Shown piece by piece: positions 1 through 10,095 of a DNA stretch of 64,000 nucleotides (positions within the stretch are counted from its first letter, which is position 1; every line of letters begins with the position of its first letter). The notes beneath the pieces are model-generated. The model saw only the letters and a program-made list of their open reading frames with translations, had not been told where the DNA came from and did no database searches. The stretch spans positions 38,860,012-38,924,011 of the forward strand of contig CM059971.1 of NCBI GenBank assembly GCA_030490835.1, read 5' to 3'. Origin of the DNA: Annona cherimola. Its lineage: Eukaryota; Streptophyta; Magnoliopsida; Magnoliales; Annonaceae. The position numbers were made by a program, and so were the translations under genes.

Positions 1-710
1 TGAGCTCAACCATTAAAATCGACAAAGATGAGAAAGGTAAACCTGTTGATTTAAAGTTATATAGGAGCGTGATAGGATCTTTATTATATTTAACTGCCTC
101 TAGACCCGATATACTGTTTAGTGTTTGTATGTGCTCTAGATTTCAATCATGTCCAAAAGAATCATATTTGGTAGCTGTAATTTTTTTTTTCAGATACTTA
201 GTAGAAACTACCAACATAAGACTTTGGTATCCAAAGGATTCTAATTTTGATCTAATCGGCTACTCGGATGCGGATTTTGCCGGTTACAAGGTAGATAGAA
301 AAAGCACTAGCGGAACATGTCAGTTTCTTGGGAACATATTGGTTTCATAGTTTTCAATAAAATAAACTAGTGTTGCTCTATCCACCGTGGAAGCCGAATA
401 CATTGCCGCCGGGAGCTGTTGTGCCCAATTGCTTTGGATGAAACAACAACTTAGGGATTATGACATGAATTTTAAAGATATACCTATTAGATGTGATAAT
501 ACTAGTGCAATATGTTTGACTAAAAATCCAGTATTACATTCTAGGACCAAGTATATAGACCTAAGACATCATTTTATCAGAGAACTTGTAGAAAATCATG
601 ATATCTATTTGGAATATGTGAAAACAGAAGATCAAATTGCAAATATTTTGACCAAACCTCTAGCAAAAGAACCATTTTATAAAATTAGAAATGATATGGG
701 AATGATTTAA
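1..710 (+). pseudogene. Sirevirus unit C0: 3' end of pol, RNase H region (broken)
   Basis: This is the end of a Ty1/copia pol gene, covering the stretch after reverse transcriptase and the RNase H domain that degrades the RNA strand of the RNA/DNA hybrid in virus-like particles. Visible family signatures are MIGSLLYLT.SRPDI, the segment IGYSDADFAGYKVDRKSTSG, and the tail DQIANILTKPLAKEPFYKI. It is cut by the left window edge, so only the last 230 or so codons are present. The reading frame is broken: a TAG replaces Trp after GNILVS near 349 and a TAA lies in the next dozen codons, with the frame resuming at 387. It is collinear with 19400-20058 and 26680-27372, which are the same region of units C1 and C2. 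The assignment to copia RNase H is secure; the Sirevirus label rests on the gag, primer and polypurine features of the sister units. Confidence 0.9.
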
Positions 711-839
711 TTAAATTAGAAACAATAGATAGGAGAAATGAACTTAGAAAAGTCCAAGCTGAGGGGGAGCACAGGTTCAGGGGGAGCAGCCTCCGCCATT
801 CTCAAAGGGTCAACCCGCTCCACTACCGGATGTCCCTGA
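711..839 (+). other. C0 3' untranslated segment with repeated polypurine tracts, truncated
   Basis: After the pol stop there are two G-rich purine runs (GAGGGGGAGCA and CAGGGGGAGCAG) like those after pol in C1 (near 20100) and C2 (near 27415). Multiple polypurine tracts downstream of pol are a described Sirevirus trait. The sequence jumps from CCGGATGTCCCTGAG straight into ATGATTAAAGG, which lies about 100 bases inside the LTR. The rest of the 3' segment (about 360 bases in C1) and the LTR start are therefore deleted here. Confidence 0.75.
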
Positions 840-2473
840 GATGATTAAAGGATATAAAAATGAAGAAAATGAAGCATGATAGGTCAAGTCGATTTTCAAG
901 TCGACTTAGGCATCGACTTAGGCCAAGTTGATCCCCAAGTCGACTCCACAAGCGACTTCAAGAGGCACTTTTCGTCCAGCGTTGAAATCGGGTAGCAAAG
1001 CTGCCGAAGTCACGGACGAAGTCGATTACGCATGCGACTTGGGCGAAGTCGCAGACCAAGTGGACTCCAGTATCGACTTTAGCAGACAGCACGAAGTCTA
1101 AGAAGAAAAGTCGCAAACCAAGTCGACCTGACATTCGACTTGAGTGTAGTTGAAGGCCAAGTCGACTCAAACACTCGACTTGGAACAAATGAAGATCAAA
1201 ACAAGGCCAAAGCAAGAAAAGATGCATGGATTCATCATGTAGGATCAAGAACACACATTTGGACATCATCAATGCATTCAAGATTTCAAGACATGAAGCT
1301 AAAGGATTTTATGCAAAGATGAATGTACTGAGTTTCAAATGATACAAATCAAGGGAAGAACAATTAAGTTGAAGAAACATAAGCAAGCAAAATCATTTCA
1401 AAGAAATTTAAGTTCACTTGGCAAGCTAAGAAGGTCAAGTCGCAATCGAAGTCGACTCCATCAGCGACTTGGGTCAAGTCCCAGTCCAAGTCGACCTAGA
1501 AGACAGACTTGGAAGTTGGAGGAATCCGAAGTCGCACCCGAAGTCGACTCCACCTGCGACTTGCGTCAAGTCTAGGACCAAGTTGACCTAGAATGGAACT
1601 TGAAGAATTTGCTGAAAGAGAGAAGTCGCACCCGAAGTCGACTCCAGCTTGCGTCTTGGGTGAAGTCGCACCGAAGTCGACTCCACCTGCGACTTGGGTC
1701 GTAACGGTCAAAATTTTTTCGAACGTTGGCGCATTAAATGCGCGCCACCTACTTCCAAACGTTCAAAAACCCTCACCATTTATTTAAGGCATTCAAGATG
1801 AACGTGGAGGGTAGCTATAAATTTCATTGATTGAGCATAACTCCCATTCCTAAGAGCATTAAGTGATCAAACCAACATCTAGAAGAAGAACTTTGCATTC
1901 AAACTGTCAAGAGGTGCTCGCTGAATCTTTTAGACTACTTCACAAATTCTTCTCCGCGCTAAACCTGCCTCTACACAACAACAATGTGTAGAAATCTTCT
2001 TCTTATTCTTTCTTGTTGTATACAACTTGATTTAGTTTGGGTAACTAAGATCATGTGTAAGCAAAGTAGGGTTGTGACTGGAGTGGAACTCGTCACCTAC
2101 TTGTGCTACGTGTTGTAAATGCCCCATAGAGCTAAAATCTAGAAGAGAGCGGAGGCTCTAGTTGTATAAGCCCCCTAGAGCTGGAATCTAGAAGAGAGCG
2201 GATGCTCTAGTAGTATTCGCAGAATACATAGTGGAACTCAAGTCACAAGAGGTGTGAGCTTAGAAGAGTGGAGTAGGGAAGGTTGCCTAAACCACTATAA
2301 AACTTTGTCTATTGATTTTTATTTCTGCTCTCAATATCATATTGCTTTCCATTTGTTTCTTTATAAAGGGGACTAAATTAATTTGGAGTAAAACTTCTGT
2401 TTAAGTTGAAAAATTTTAAATACCCAATTCACCCCTCCCCACTTAGGTAATTGCCATTAACTTGGGACAAACA
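840..2473 (+). repeat. C-family Sirevirus LTR1, 5'-truncated, shared by C0 and C1
   Basis: The sequence matches LTR2 (20568-22398) and LTR3 (27884-29454) from ATGATTAAAGG onward. It carries many copies of the palindrome GTCGAC within AAGTCGACTCCA/GCGACTTGGG units at 890-1700, a TATA-like TTATTTAAG near 1780, and repeated AGAGCTxGAATCTAGAAGAGAGCGGA units at 2128-2210. It ends at the degraded CA of GGGACAAACA, just before a primer site. The first 100 or so bases are missing. It lies between the pol end of C0 and the gag start of C1, so it acts as 3' LTR of one and 5' LTR of the other. Confidence 0.88.
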
Positions 2474-2475
2474 AA

Positions 2476-2490
2476 TGGTATAAGAGCAGG
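2476..2490 (+). other. Primer-binding site of C1 (initiator-Met tRNA type), mutated
   Basis: TGGTATAAGAGCAGG is the consensus TGGTATCAGAGC with one change. It is complementary to the 3' end of plant initiator methionine tRNA, the primer for minus-strand DNA. It starts two bases after the LTR end. Confidence 0.85.
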
Positions 2491-2521
2491 TCTTTGAGTT
2501 TTAGCAAAGAGAACTTTTGAT

Positions 2522-4268
2522 ATGACATCCCAATTTATTTCCGTTCCTGCATTCACCGAAGGCCAATCTTTTACTAGGCCACCATTGTTTGATGAGAACA
2601 ATTTTGGCTATTGGAAGCTGTGTATGAAACAACTCATCATGGCTACAAATATGAACTCTTGGATTGCAATCCAAGACGGTGTGACCTTGCCTATTGATGA
2701 AAGAGCTTCTAAATGTACCGATGAGGAAGTAAAAATTGTTAAGAGCAATGCTAAGGCCATGAATTCATTATTTTGTGCTCTTACTGCCTCTGAATATGAT
2801 AGAGTATCCTCTTGCTTAACCGCCAAAGAAATATGAGATACTTTAACATCTATCTATGAAGGAACATCTCAGGTCCAAGGGACAAGAAGAAACATTTTGA
2901 TTGGAGAATTAGAAAGTTTCAAAATGTTGGATACTGAGAATATTTCTGAAATATTTGCTAGATTCTCTAAAATTACTAATGCTTTGAAAGGTCTTAGAAA
3001 AGCTATCTCAGAATCTGAACAGGTCATGAAGATTTTAAGGGCACTACCCGAATCATGGACTCCAAAGATCACTGCGATAGAAGAAGCCAAGGACCTAAAC
3101 ACGTTGAAGTTAGAAGATCTTATTAGCTCGTTAATGTCACAGGAGCTAATCAAGAAAAGAAATGAAGATCACCACAAAGGCAAAAGAGCTATTGCCTTGA
3201 AAGCTGCACAAGATTCAGATGACACCACCTCGTCATCACAAAACGACGATGAAATCGCCTTACTTACAAAACAATTCAGAAAATTTGTAAGGAAAGGTAG
3301 AAATTTCAGAAATTTTAAAGAAAGAAATCCTAAAGACAAAAAGAAAGAAACAACAAAATGTTACCGGTGTGGTGGTTCGGGGCATATGCAAGCCCAATGC
3401 CCAACACCCGAGGAGACTAAAACAAAATAGCAAAGAAAGGATCGAGGCGACAATAGAAAATTTCAAAGTATCAAAGGAAGAGGCATGTACGTAAATAAAG
3501 AGGAATCAACGACATGCAGCTCTTCGAGTGAAGAATGTGAAGCGGATTGCGCAAGAAATCTATTGCATGGCAAATTCCGACGTATGTTTTGCAGCAACGG
3601 AAATCTTGGAGGATCAAACTACTTCAACGAACTGCACATTAGTCAAGAGGTAACCTCCAAACAAAAATCCTTTTCAATTTTTTCTTCTATAAATGAATGC
3701 CTCAAATGTGCGGAATTAGAGGAACTTCAACAAGCCTATGATTCATTATATGAGGAAATAAAGAAACTAGGAAATACATTTATAATAAAGAAAAAATAAT
3801 GTGATGCAATAATAATTGTAAATGGTAAACTTGCTGAAAAAGTTTAACAATTGAAAAATGAAAAGAATACCTTGACAAATGAGTTAGAAAAGCTCAAAAA
3901 TGAAAACGAATCATTAAATGAATCGCTTGTCAAGTTTTCTAACCTAGGAGAAAGTGTGAAAATATTTTTGAAGATGACTACCCAGAGTTGTAAGAAAGGA
4001 CTCGGGTATACCACATTGGACCAAAAGACCAACTGGGGAATCAACCACCAAATAGATTCCCACTCCCAGACTACCAAGAGCTTGTAATTTTTGCAACAAG
4101 TTGGGACATAAGGTTTATCAATGCAAATTAAGAAAATTACAAAACATTGGTGCAAAATTGGTATGGATGCCCAAAAGCATTGAATTTATGGCTTCAAAGG
4201 AAGATTAACATAGACTCCAAAGGATAACTAACCCAAATGGACCCATAAAATGGGTACCAAAAAGATGA
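2522..4268 (+). pseudogene. Sirevirus C1 gag (nucleocapsid polyprotein), broken
   Basis: This gag would build the particle that packages element RNA. The start is the ATG of MTSQFISVPAFTEGQSF, conserved at the same distance from the primer site in C2, C3 and E. The N-terminal third has the gag pattern FGYWKLCMKQLIM and later IYEGTSQVQGTRRNIL. A first zinc knuckle, CYRCGGSGHMQAQC, lies at 3359-3400. A Lys/Glu-rich coiled-coil stretch spans roughly 3700-3990. A second knuckle beginning CNFCNKLGHKVYQC is at 4083-4124. Two knuckles around a coiled coil fit Sirevirus gag. Breaks: TGA for Trp at 2834, a TAG after EETKTK near 3428, a stop near 3797, and frame changes. The terminal TGA after WVPKR is also present in C2 and may be the natural gag end. 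Confidence 0.88.
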
Positions 4269-4269
4269 G

Positions 4270-5640
4270 CTCCACTTGACTTGATTTTTGCAGGTTTGTC
4301 TTAGAGCTAAGGCCAATAACATATGGTTTATGGATAGTGGCTGCTCAAGACATATGACAGGAGAAAAAGGACTGTTCGATAAGATCAACTCGTGCAATGA
4401 AGTAACAGTTGCCTTTGAAAATAATGAAAAAGGTAAAATAAAAGGTAAAGGAAATGTTTATGGAATTTCAAATGCATGTATGGAGGATGTATTATTTGTT
4501 GAAGGACTCAAGCACAATCTAATGAGTATTAGCCAGTTATGTGACAAAGGGTACAAGGTTGTATTTGAATCATCTATACGCAATGTGTTTGATGGAGAAC
4601 ATATCATGTTTAGTGGAAAAAGACATGAAAATATATATTTGGCTTCACTTGACGAACTAGATGGTCAATGTCTAATGACCATTGACAATGATCCATAGGT
4701 TTGGCACAAGAGGCTTGGGCATATAAACATGTCAAAAATTAAGACCCTATGGAAAAAGAATTTGGTAGATGGATTGCCAAAATTGAAATATGACAAAGAT
4801 AAAATTTGTAAGGCATGTCAACTATCGAAACAACATAAAATGTCTTTCTCTACCAAAAAGGAGATTTCCACCACTACACCACTTGAATTGTTACACATGG
4901 ATCTATATGGGCCATCTGATATTTTAACCATTGGTGGAAAGAAGTATGTATTCGTAATAGTTGATGATTTTTCAAGATTCACATGGATAATTCTCTTAGC
5001 TAGTAAAGATGAAGCCTTCTCTATATTTGCAATTTTTATAAACTTGGTGCAAAATGAAAAACAAAGTACCATTGTGACCATTAGAAGTGATCATGGTGGT
5101 GAATTGAAAATAAATGATTCATAGAATTATGTAATGAAAAAGAAATTCACCACACATTTTCTGTACCAAGAACTCCACAACAAAATGGAGTAGTTGAAAA
5201 GAAAAATAGGACTATACAAGAGATGGCTAGAACTATGCTAAATGAGAGTAAATTATCTAAGAAATTTTGGGGTGAAGCTGTAAGTATAGTTTGTCATGTG
5301 TTAAACCGAGTTACTATTAGAGCAATCTTGAAAAAGATCCCATATGAGTTATGAAAAGGTAGAAAACCAAATATTTCATATTTTCATGCTTTTGGTTGCA
5401 CATGTTATGTTTTGAACAATGGTAAAACCAATTTGGAAAAACTGGATGCCAAGAGAGATGAGGTAATATTCCTTGGTTACTCATCAAATAGCAAAGCATA
5501 TAGAGTCTTCAATAAAAGGAACCAAGTTGTAGAAGAGTCAATACATGTTGTTTTTGATTAATTTAACCGAACTCCGAGAAAGGAGGACGAATTAAGTGAT
5601 GCAGATGATACATCAAAGAACTCAGAAGCAAAACAACAAG
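4270..5640 (+). pseudogene. Sirevirus C1 pol, 5' part: protease and integrase (broken, split by element E)
   Basis: The aspartic protease (processes the polyprotein) is recognised by IWFMDSGCSRHMTG near 4320-4360, with the DSG catalytic triplet. The integrase zinc domain follows near 4700-4830, with WHKRLGH and CKACQLSKQ giving the H-H-C-C pattern. The catalytic core has LHMDLYGP near 4891, IVDDFSRFTW near 4960, SDHGGE near 5086 and TPQQNGVVE near 5168, the D,D-35-E arrangement. The C-terminal GYSSNSKAYRVFN is near 5477. Breaks include TAG before VWHKRLGH near 4696, TAG near 5122, TGA near 5353 and TAA near 5560. The frame starts in a different phase from gag. It stops at 5643, where element E is inserted; RT and RNase H continue at 18705. 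Confidence 0.88.
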
Positions 5641-5643
5641 AGC
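5639..5643 (+). other. Left target-site duplication of element E (AGAGC)
   Basis: AGAGC directly precedes the TGTTGG start of E and recurs at 18700-18704 right after its CCAACA end. The host C1 sequence is then continuous across the two copies (AACAACAAGAGC / AACAAGAGAATACC). Confidence 0.93.
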
Positions 5644-7098
5644 TGTTGGAAACAATTATTAAAATTGAATGAAAAATACCCAACCATGTGTTTTGATGAT
5701 TAAACAACACAATTTGAGTAAATCTTAGCTACTAATATGTATTGTGCAGTGTTTAAGGTTATAAAAATGAAATATACAAAGTATGACAGATCAAGTTGAT
5801 CTCCAAGTCGACTCAGATATGACTTCACATAACATTTTCCTTCCAGCGTTGAAATTAGAAAGCACAGCTGCCGAAGTCGCACATGAAGTCGACTCCACTT
5901 ACGACTTGGGTGAAGTCACAGGCAAAGTCGACTCCAGCATCAACTTCAGATGGGCAGTGCAGATTTTCAGAATTTCAAGTCGAAGGCCAAGCCAACTTCA
6001 AGATAGACTTGAGTCAAATTGAAGATGAAGTCGACTTAAATTTTTCAACTTGAATATATGAAGACTAATCCAAGTTTAAATCAAGCAAGAGACACTTCAA
6101 CAAAGATCAAACTGACTTGGTAAAAGAAAGAAGCCAAGTCGCACCCGAAGTCGACTCCAAGATCGACTTGAAGCCAAGTCTCAGACCAAGTCGACCTAGA
6201 GGACAAACTTGGAAACTGAAGAACAGCTGAAGCCGCACACGAAGTTGACTCCAGCATGCGACTTGGGTGAAGTCGCACACGAAGTCGACTCCACCGTGAC
6301 TTAGAGGCGTAACGTTCGAATTTTTGAACGTTGGAACATTTATTACGCGCCAACCAACTCTATAACGTTCAAAATTCTCCCTCCTCTATATATAGACACT
6401 CAAGCAAACGTGGAAACATATAAGATAGAGCTGAAAAAGAGAAAAGAAGTGCTACTAAGAGTTTCAATCCACTTTTCTCTACAATTTAGTGATCTATACA
6501 CTTTCAAAGGAAGAACAAGCTTCAAAGTTGCTGTTTGCTTCAACTCAATATGGTTCATTACTTCTACAGATTTTTCCTTGAGCTGAAACTTGCTACACAA
6601 ATCTGTAAAGTGTAGATTTCTTCTATTTTATCTTGTTATTTGATTTTGGTGCTTGATTTAGGTTTGGTGTTTGAAACCAAGACATAGCAAGTAGGGTTGC
6701 GATTGGAGTGTAACTCATCACCTACTTGTGTTGCTTGTTATACACGCCCCCTAGAGCTAGAATCTAAAAGAGAGCGGAGGCTCTGGTTGTATATTCTCCC
6801 TAGAGCTAGCATTTAGAAGAGAGTGGAGACTCTAGTTGTATTCGCAGAATACATAGTGGAACCCAAGTCACAAGGGTGTGTGAGCTTGGAAGAGTGGAGT
6901 AGGGAAAGGTTGCCCGAACCACTATAAATCTTGTCTAATATTTTTCATTTTCGCTTTCATTATCTTATTGCTTTCTATTTGTTTCATTAAAGTGGTTTAA
7001 ACTAAACCGGGGTAAAATCTCTAATTAAAGTTTTAAATTCTTAAATACCCAATTCACCCCTCCCCTCTTGGGTAATTGCCATCAACTCGGGACCAACA
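5644..7098 (+). repeat. 5' LTR of Sirevirus E
   Basis: It begins TGTTGGAAAC and ends GGGACCAACA. It matches the 3' LTR (13833-18699 without its insertion) except that about 163 bases of GTCGAC repeats present at 14011-14173 are missing here after AGATAT. A TATATATA box lies near 6387. A pair of AGAGCTAGAATCTAAAAGAGAGCGGAGG-like units spans 6752-6835. Confidence 0.95.
6387..6394 (+). promoter_or_regulatory. TATA box of the E 5' LTR
   Basis: CTCCTCTATATATAGACACTCAAG is conserved at the same place in the 3' LTR (14739-14746) and in the related solo LTR (54158-54165). It probably marks the U3/R promoter, with transcription starting about 25-35 bases downstream. Confidence 0.65.
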
Positions 7099-7100
7099 AG

Positions 7101-7112
7101 TGGTATCAGAGC
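7101..7112 (+). other. Primer-binding site of element E
   Basis: TGGTATCAGAGC is a perfect match to the complement of the plant initiator-Met tRNA 3' end, two bases after the 5' LTR. Confidence 0.93.
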
Positions 7113-7147
7113 AGGTCTTTGAGTTTTACCAAAGAGATCTTTTTGAT

Positions 7148-7588
7148 ATGACATCCCAATCCATTTCCGTTCCCGCATTTGCCGAAGACCAATCCTTTAC
7201 TAGGCCACCATTGTTTGATGGGAACAATTTTGGATATTGGAAGCTATGTATGAAACAACTCATCATGGCTACAGATATGGACTCTTGGATTGCAATCCAA
7301 GACAGTGTGACTTTGCCTATTGATGAAAGAGCTTCCAAATGGACCGATGAGGAAGTAAAAATTGTAAAGAGCAACGCCAAAGCTATGAATTCATTATTTT
7401 GTGCTCTTACGGCTTCCGAATATGATAGAGTATCATCTTGTTTAACTACCAAAGAGATATGGGATACACTAACATCCATTTATGAAGGAACTTCTCAAGT
7501 CCAAGGGACAAGGAGAAATATTTTGATTGGAGAATTGAAAAACTTTAGAATGCTAGAAACAGAAAATATTTCTAAAATGTTTGCTAGA
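7148..7588 (+). pseudogene. Element E gag, N-terminal fragment only
   Basis: This is about 147 codons of Sirevirus gag, uninterrupted from the ATG of MTSQSISVPAFAEDQSF through IYEGTSQVQGTRRNIL to ISKMFAR. It is close in sequence to the same part of C1 (2522-2975) and C2. It then jumps at 7588-7590 from TTTGCTAGA into sequence just before RNase H (TGTGATCGACACGGATG). The deletion removes both zinc knuckles, protease, integrase and reverse transcriptase. The open frame runs a few codons past the join and stops at 7604-7606. What survives is a capsid-like N-terminal region without nucleic-acid-binding motifs. Confidence 0.85.
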
Positions 7589-7589
7589 T

Positions 7590-8295
7590 GTGATCGACAC
7601 GGATGAAAACGGTAAATGTATCGATCAAAAGCTTTATAGAAGTATGATAGGATCGTTGTTGTATTTAGCTACTTCTAGACCAGATATTCTTTTCAGTGTT
7701 TGTATGTGTTCAAGATTTCAAGTATGTCCTAAAGAATCACATCTATTGGCTGTAAAAAGGATTTTTAAATATTTGATAAATATCACTAATCTTGGACTAT
7801 GGTATCCAAAGGGGTCAAGTTTTAATTTAATCGGCTACTCGGATGCAGATTTTGCTGGGTACAAAGTATATAGAAAAAGTACTAGTGGAACATGTCAATT
7901 CCTTGGAAACATGTTGGTTTCATGGTATTCAAGGAAACAAAATAGTGTTGCTCTATCTACGCGCGGAAGCTGAATATATAATCGCTGGGAGCTGTTGTGC
8001 CCAATTACTTTGGATGAAACAACAATTAAAAGACTATGGTATTGATTATTATAATATTCCTATCAGATGTGATAATACAAGTGCTATTTGTTTAACTAAA
8101 AATTCAGTATTACATTCAAGAACCAAACACATAGATGTAAGACATCATTTTATTCGTGAACATGTTGAAAATCATGATGTTCGTTTAGAATATGTGAAAA
8201 GTGAGGATCAAATTGCTGATATATTCACCAAGCCTTTAGCAAAGGAATCATTTTACAAAATTAGAAATGATATGGGGATGATTGAGTTAAATTAG
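7590..8295 (+). pseudogene. Element E RNase H region (fused after gag by deletion)
   Basis: Collinear with the C0, C1 and C2 pol ends: MIGSLLYLA.SRPDI, IGYSDADFAGYKVYRKSTSG, LLWMKQQLKDYGI, then DQIADIFTKPLAKESFYKI and the terminal DMGMIELN. One frameshift in the codons after VALST (near 7960, CTACGCGCGGAAGC) splits the region into two overlapping frames. Otherwise it is less decayed than the C0 copy. It lacks the preceding reverse transcriptase, so it cannot function alone. The stop at 8293-8295 is the normal pol end. Downstream lie the GTCGAC motif and the Tekay-like insertion. Confidence 0.88.
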
Positions 8296-8362
8296 GAATA
8301 ATTAGACAGGAAAATCAGACTTGAAAAGTCCAAGTCGATAGTGAAGTCGACTCCAGTGAAGT
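8296..8362 (+). other. Element E segment after pol, with GTCGAC motif
   Basis: A short spacer that includes AAGTCGATAGTGAAGTCGACTCC, the same palindromic motif that fills the LTRs, here inside the element. It ends in GAAGT, duplicated at 11521-11525 on the far side of the Tekay-like solo LTR. Confidence 0.7.
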
Positions 8363-9593
8363 TGTGGCGCCCCGAACCGAGGCGTCACATTTGTCCTTAC
8401 TCCGGGATCTTGTTGATTGGTAAGTGTGAATCAGGATTGTTGCCCTGATCACGCGGCGGGTTCTTAATTGGATCTCGTCCAATTTTTTTTTCATTTCTTT
8501 TTCTTTCATCATATAAACATATACTCATCATCATTCATAATGAACTTATCATAAATCATCAACTTCTCATATTATTCATTACTTCATAGTTTCATACAAC
8601 CTATGTCTTTTTCATCATATCCCATTAGGGAATCTATTCATACAAAAATCTACTAACCTTCGTAGATTCCTCTTTTCCTTTAGCAACACATGTCCTTCAT
8701 TTCTTGGCTTTCCCTACACCTTTCTGAGGTTGGGAAAACAAAACATAAGTCGAAACTCAATAAGCAAGCATTTTTCATTTTAAATGTATTCCTCTCCATT
8801 CGATAGAAGACACTTACCAAGTGATCAACTACCAACGGAATAGAAACCTTTTCGTAAACCATATTTCGAAACCTTTCATAAACCATTCATGTAAATCATT
8901 CGTAAATGCATTTCTCTCCATTCGATAGGAGACACTTAGCAAGTGATCAACTATCAATGGAATAGAAACCTTTTCATAAACATTGGAAGTGCAAATGCTT
9001 CCTTTCCACTTCTGACATAAACCTTCGTGTGTGGGTACGCTAGCTCAGGGAACATCTCACATAACATGGTCCAATACGCCGGCTGTCTCCGACTTGGCCT
9101 CATCAAGAGGAACCTCTCTTCCTCTTGACGCCTACATGGTTCCTACATGCATGACTTTTGATTTCCCCAGCGTTATATACCTCTTACACCAGGTAACTTG
9201 TCATTCTCATGTAGAGAATTATTTGCACCATCCCTTAAAAATATAATTTCACATCCATGCTTTCCTTTTCAATCCATGTATGAAAATGCAATGCATTCAT
9301 TCAAACATAACATTCCTTTGCCTCCACCTCTGGGGAGGACGCCGTCGGCACACAGCCCATACGACTCGGCAATAATGAAGGGGGACTCTCTGATCCGCTT
9401 TCTACCTTCACCAAAGCCTCTTCCTTATACATCATACATGTGCACATGTCCATGAACATCACATGATATCAATATGCCGGCATGACTTTGCATAAAAATT
9501 CATAAACATTCATCATTTCAAAATATTATAGGAATGGCCACCCTTAAACACATTTCATAAATACTTGAGAATAAAACATATTTTAAAAGTTGT

Positions 9594-9692
9594 GCTTGCT
9601 TACAAATCATCATTTTCAAAAGGATTGCTTGCTTACAAATCATCATTTTCAAAAGGATTGCTTGCTTACAAATCATCATTTTCAAAAGGGTT
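9594..9692 (-). repeat. 33-base tandem triplicate in the Tekay-like LTR
   Basis: Three copies of GCTTGCTTACAAATCATCAT plus TTTCAAAAGGATT start at 9594, 9627 and 9660. The same unit is amplified differently in the plus-strand copy at 16730-17030 and is nearly single at 45945-45990. Confidence 0.92.
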
Positions 9693-9967
9693 TGCTTGCT
9701 TACCTTTGCTTTTCTTCAACCTGACTCCTTTATCCTTTCCTTTCATTTTCCTATACAAGGAAATTTGATATTTTATCCATCTATTCCATGTCTTAGCTTG
9801 CTTCCCATGCATGCTTTACGATCACATATTACCTCATTTTTATAGAGGTTTTACTTTTATAAATACTTGGTCATTACTCATTTATATGAATTTTTATCCA
9901 TAAATCCTTTAAAAATTCCATCCATATATCCTCATAAATATACAAAAATAAATCTCAATTATTTCCC

Positions 9968-10095
9968 AAAATACGCTGTTCACTGTTCATAATTACTGTT
10001 CATGTAACTGTAGCAGATTACTGTTCATAATCACTGTTCACGTTACTGTTCTCCCGAGGTTACTGTTCACAGCCACGTGGGTTACTGTTCATGGG
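9968..10095 (-). repeat. Short-motif array TACTGTTCA (TGAACAGTA on the minus strand)
   Basis: About ten copies of ACTGTTCA, spaced irregularly by 8-20 bases. A sister array (CACTATTCAC, four to five copies) lies at 11335-11395 in the same LTR. The complementary motif recurs at 45582-45680 in another copy. Confidence 0.85.

Noticed and set aside
958..1281. Minus-strand ORF of 107 codons in LTR1 and similar ones at 20789-21217, 27942-28256, 53252-53572 and 54171-54371
   Set aside because: These arise from the GTCGAC repeat units (no stops in some frames of the unit). Their peptides are repeat-like, and they lie across LTR promoters; no domain or codon-use support.
9594..9692. Regular short repeats that might suggest a CRISPR array (also 16725-17030 and 37614-38125)
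   Set aside because: No unique spacers, no cas genes, plant retrotransposon context; units are directly tandem and diverge with the LTR.
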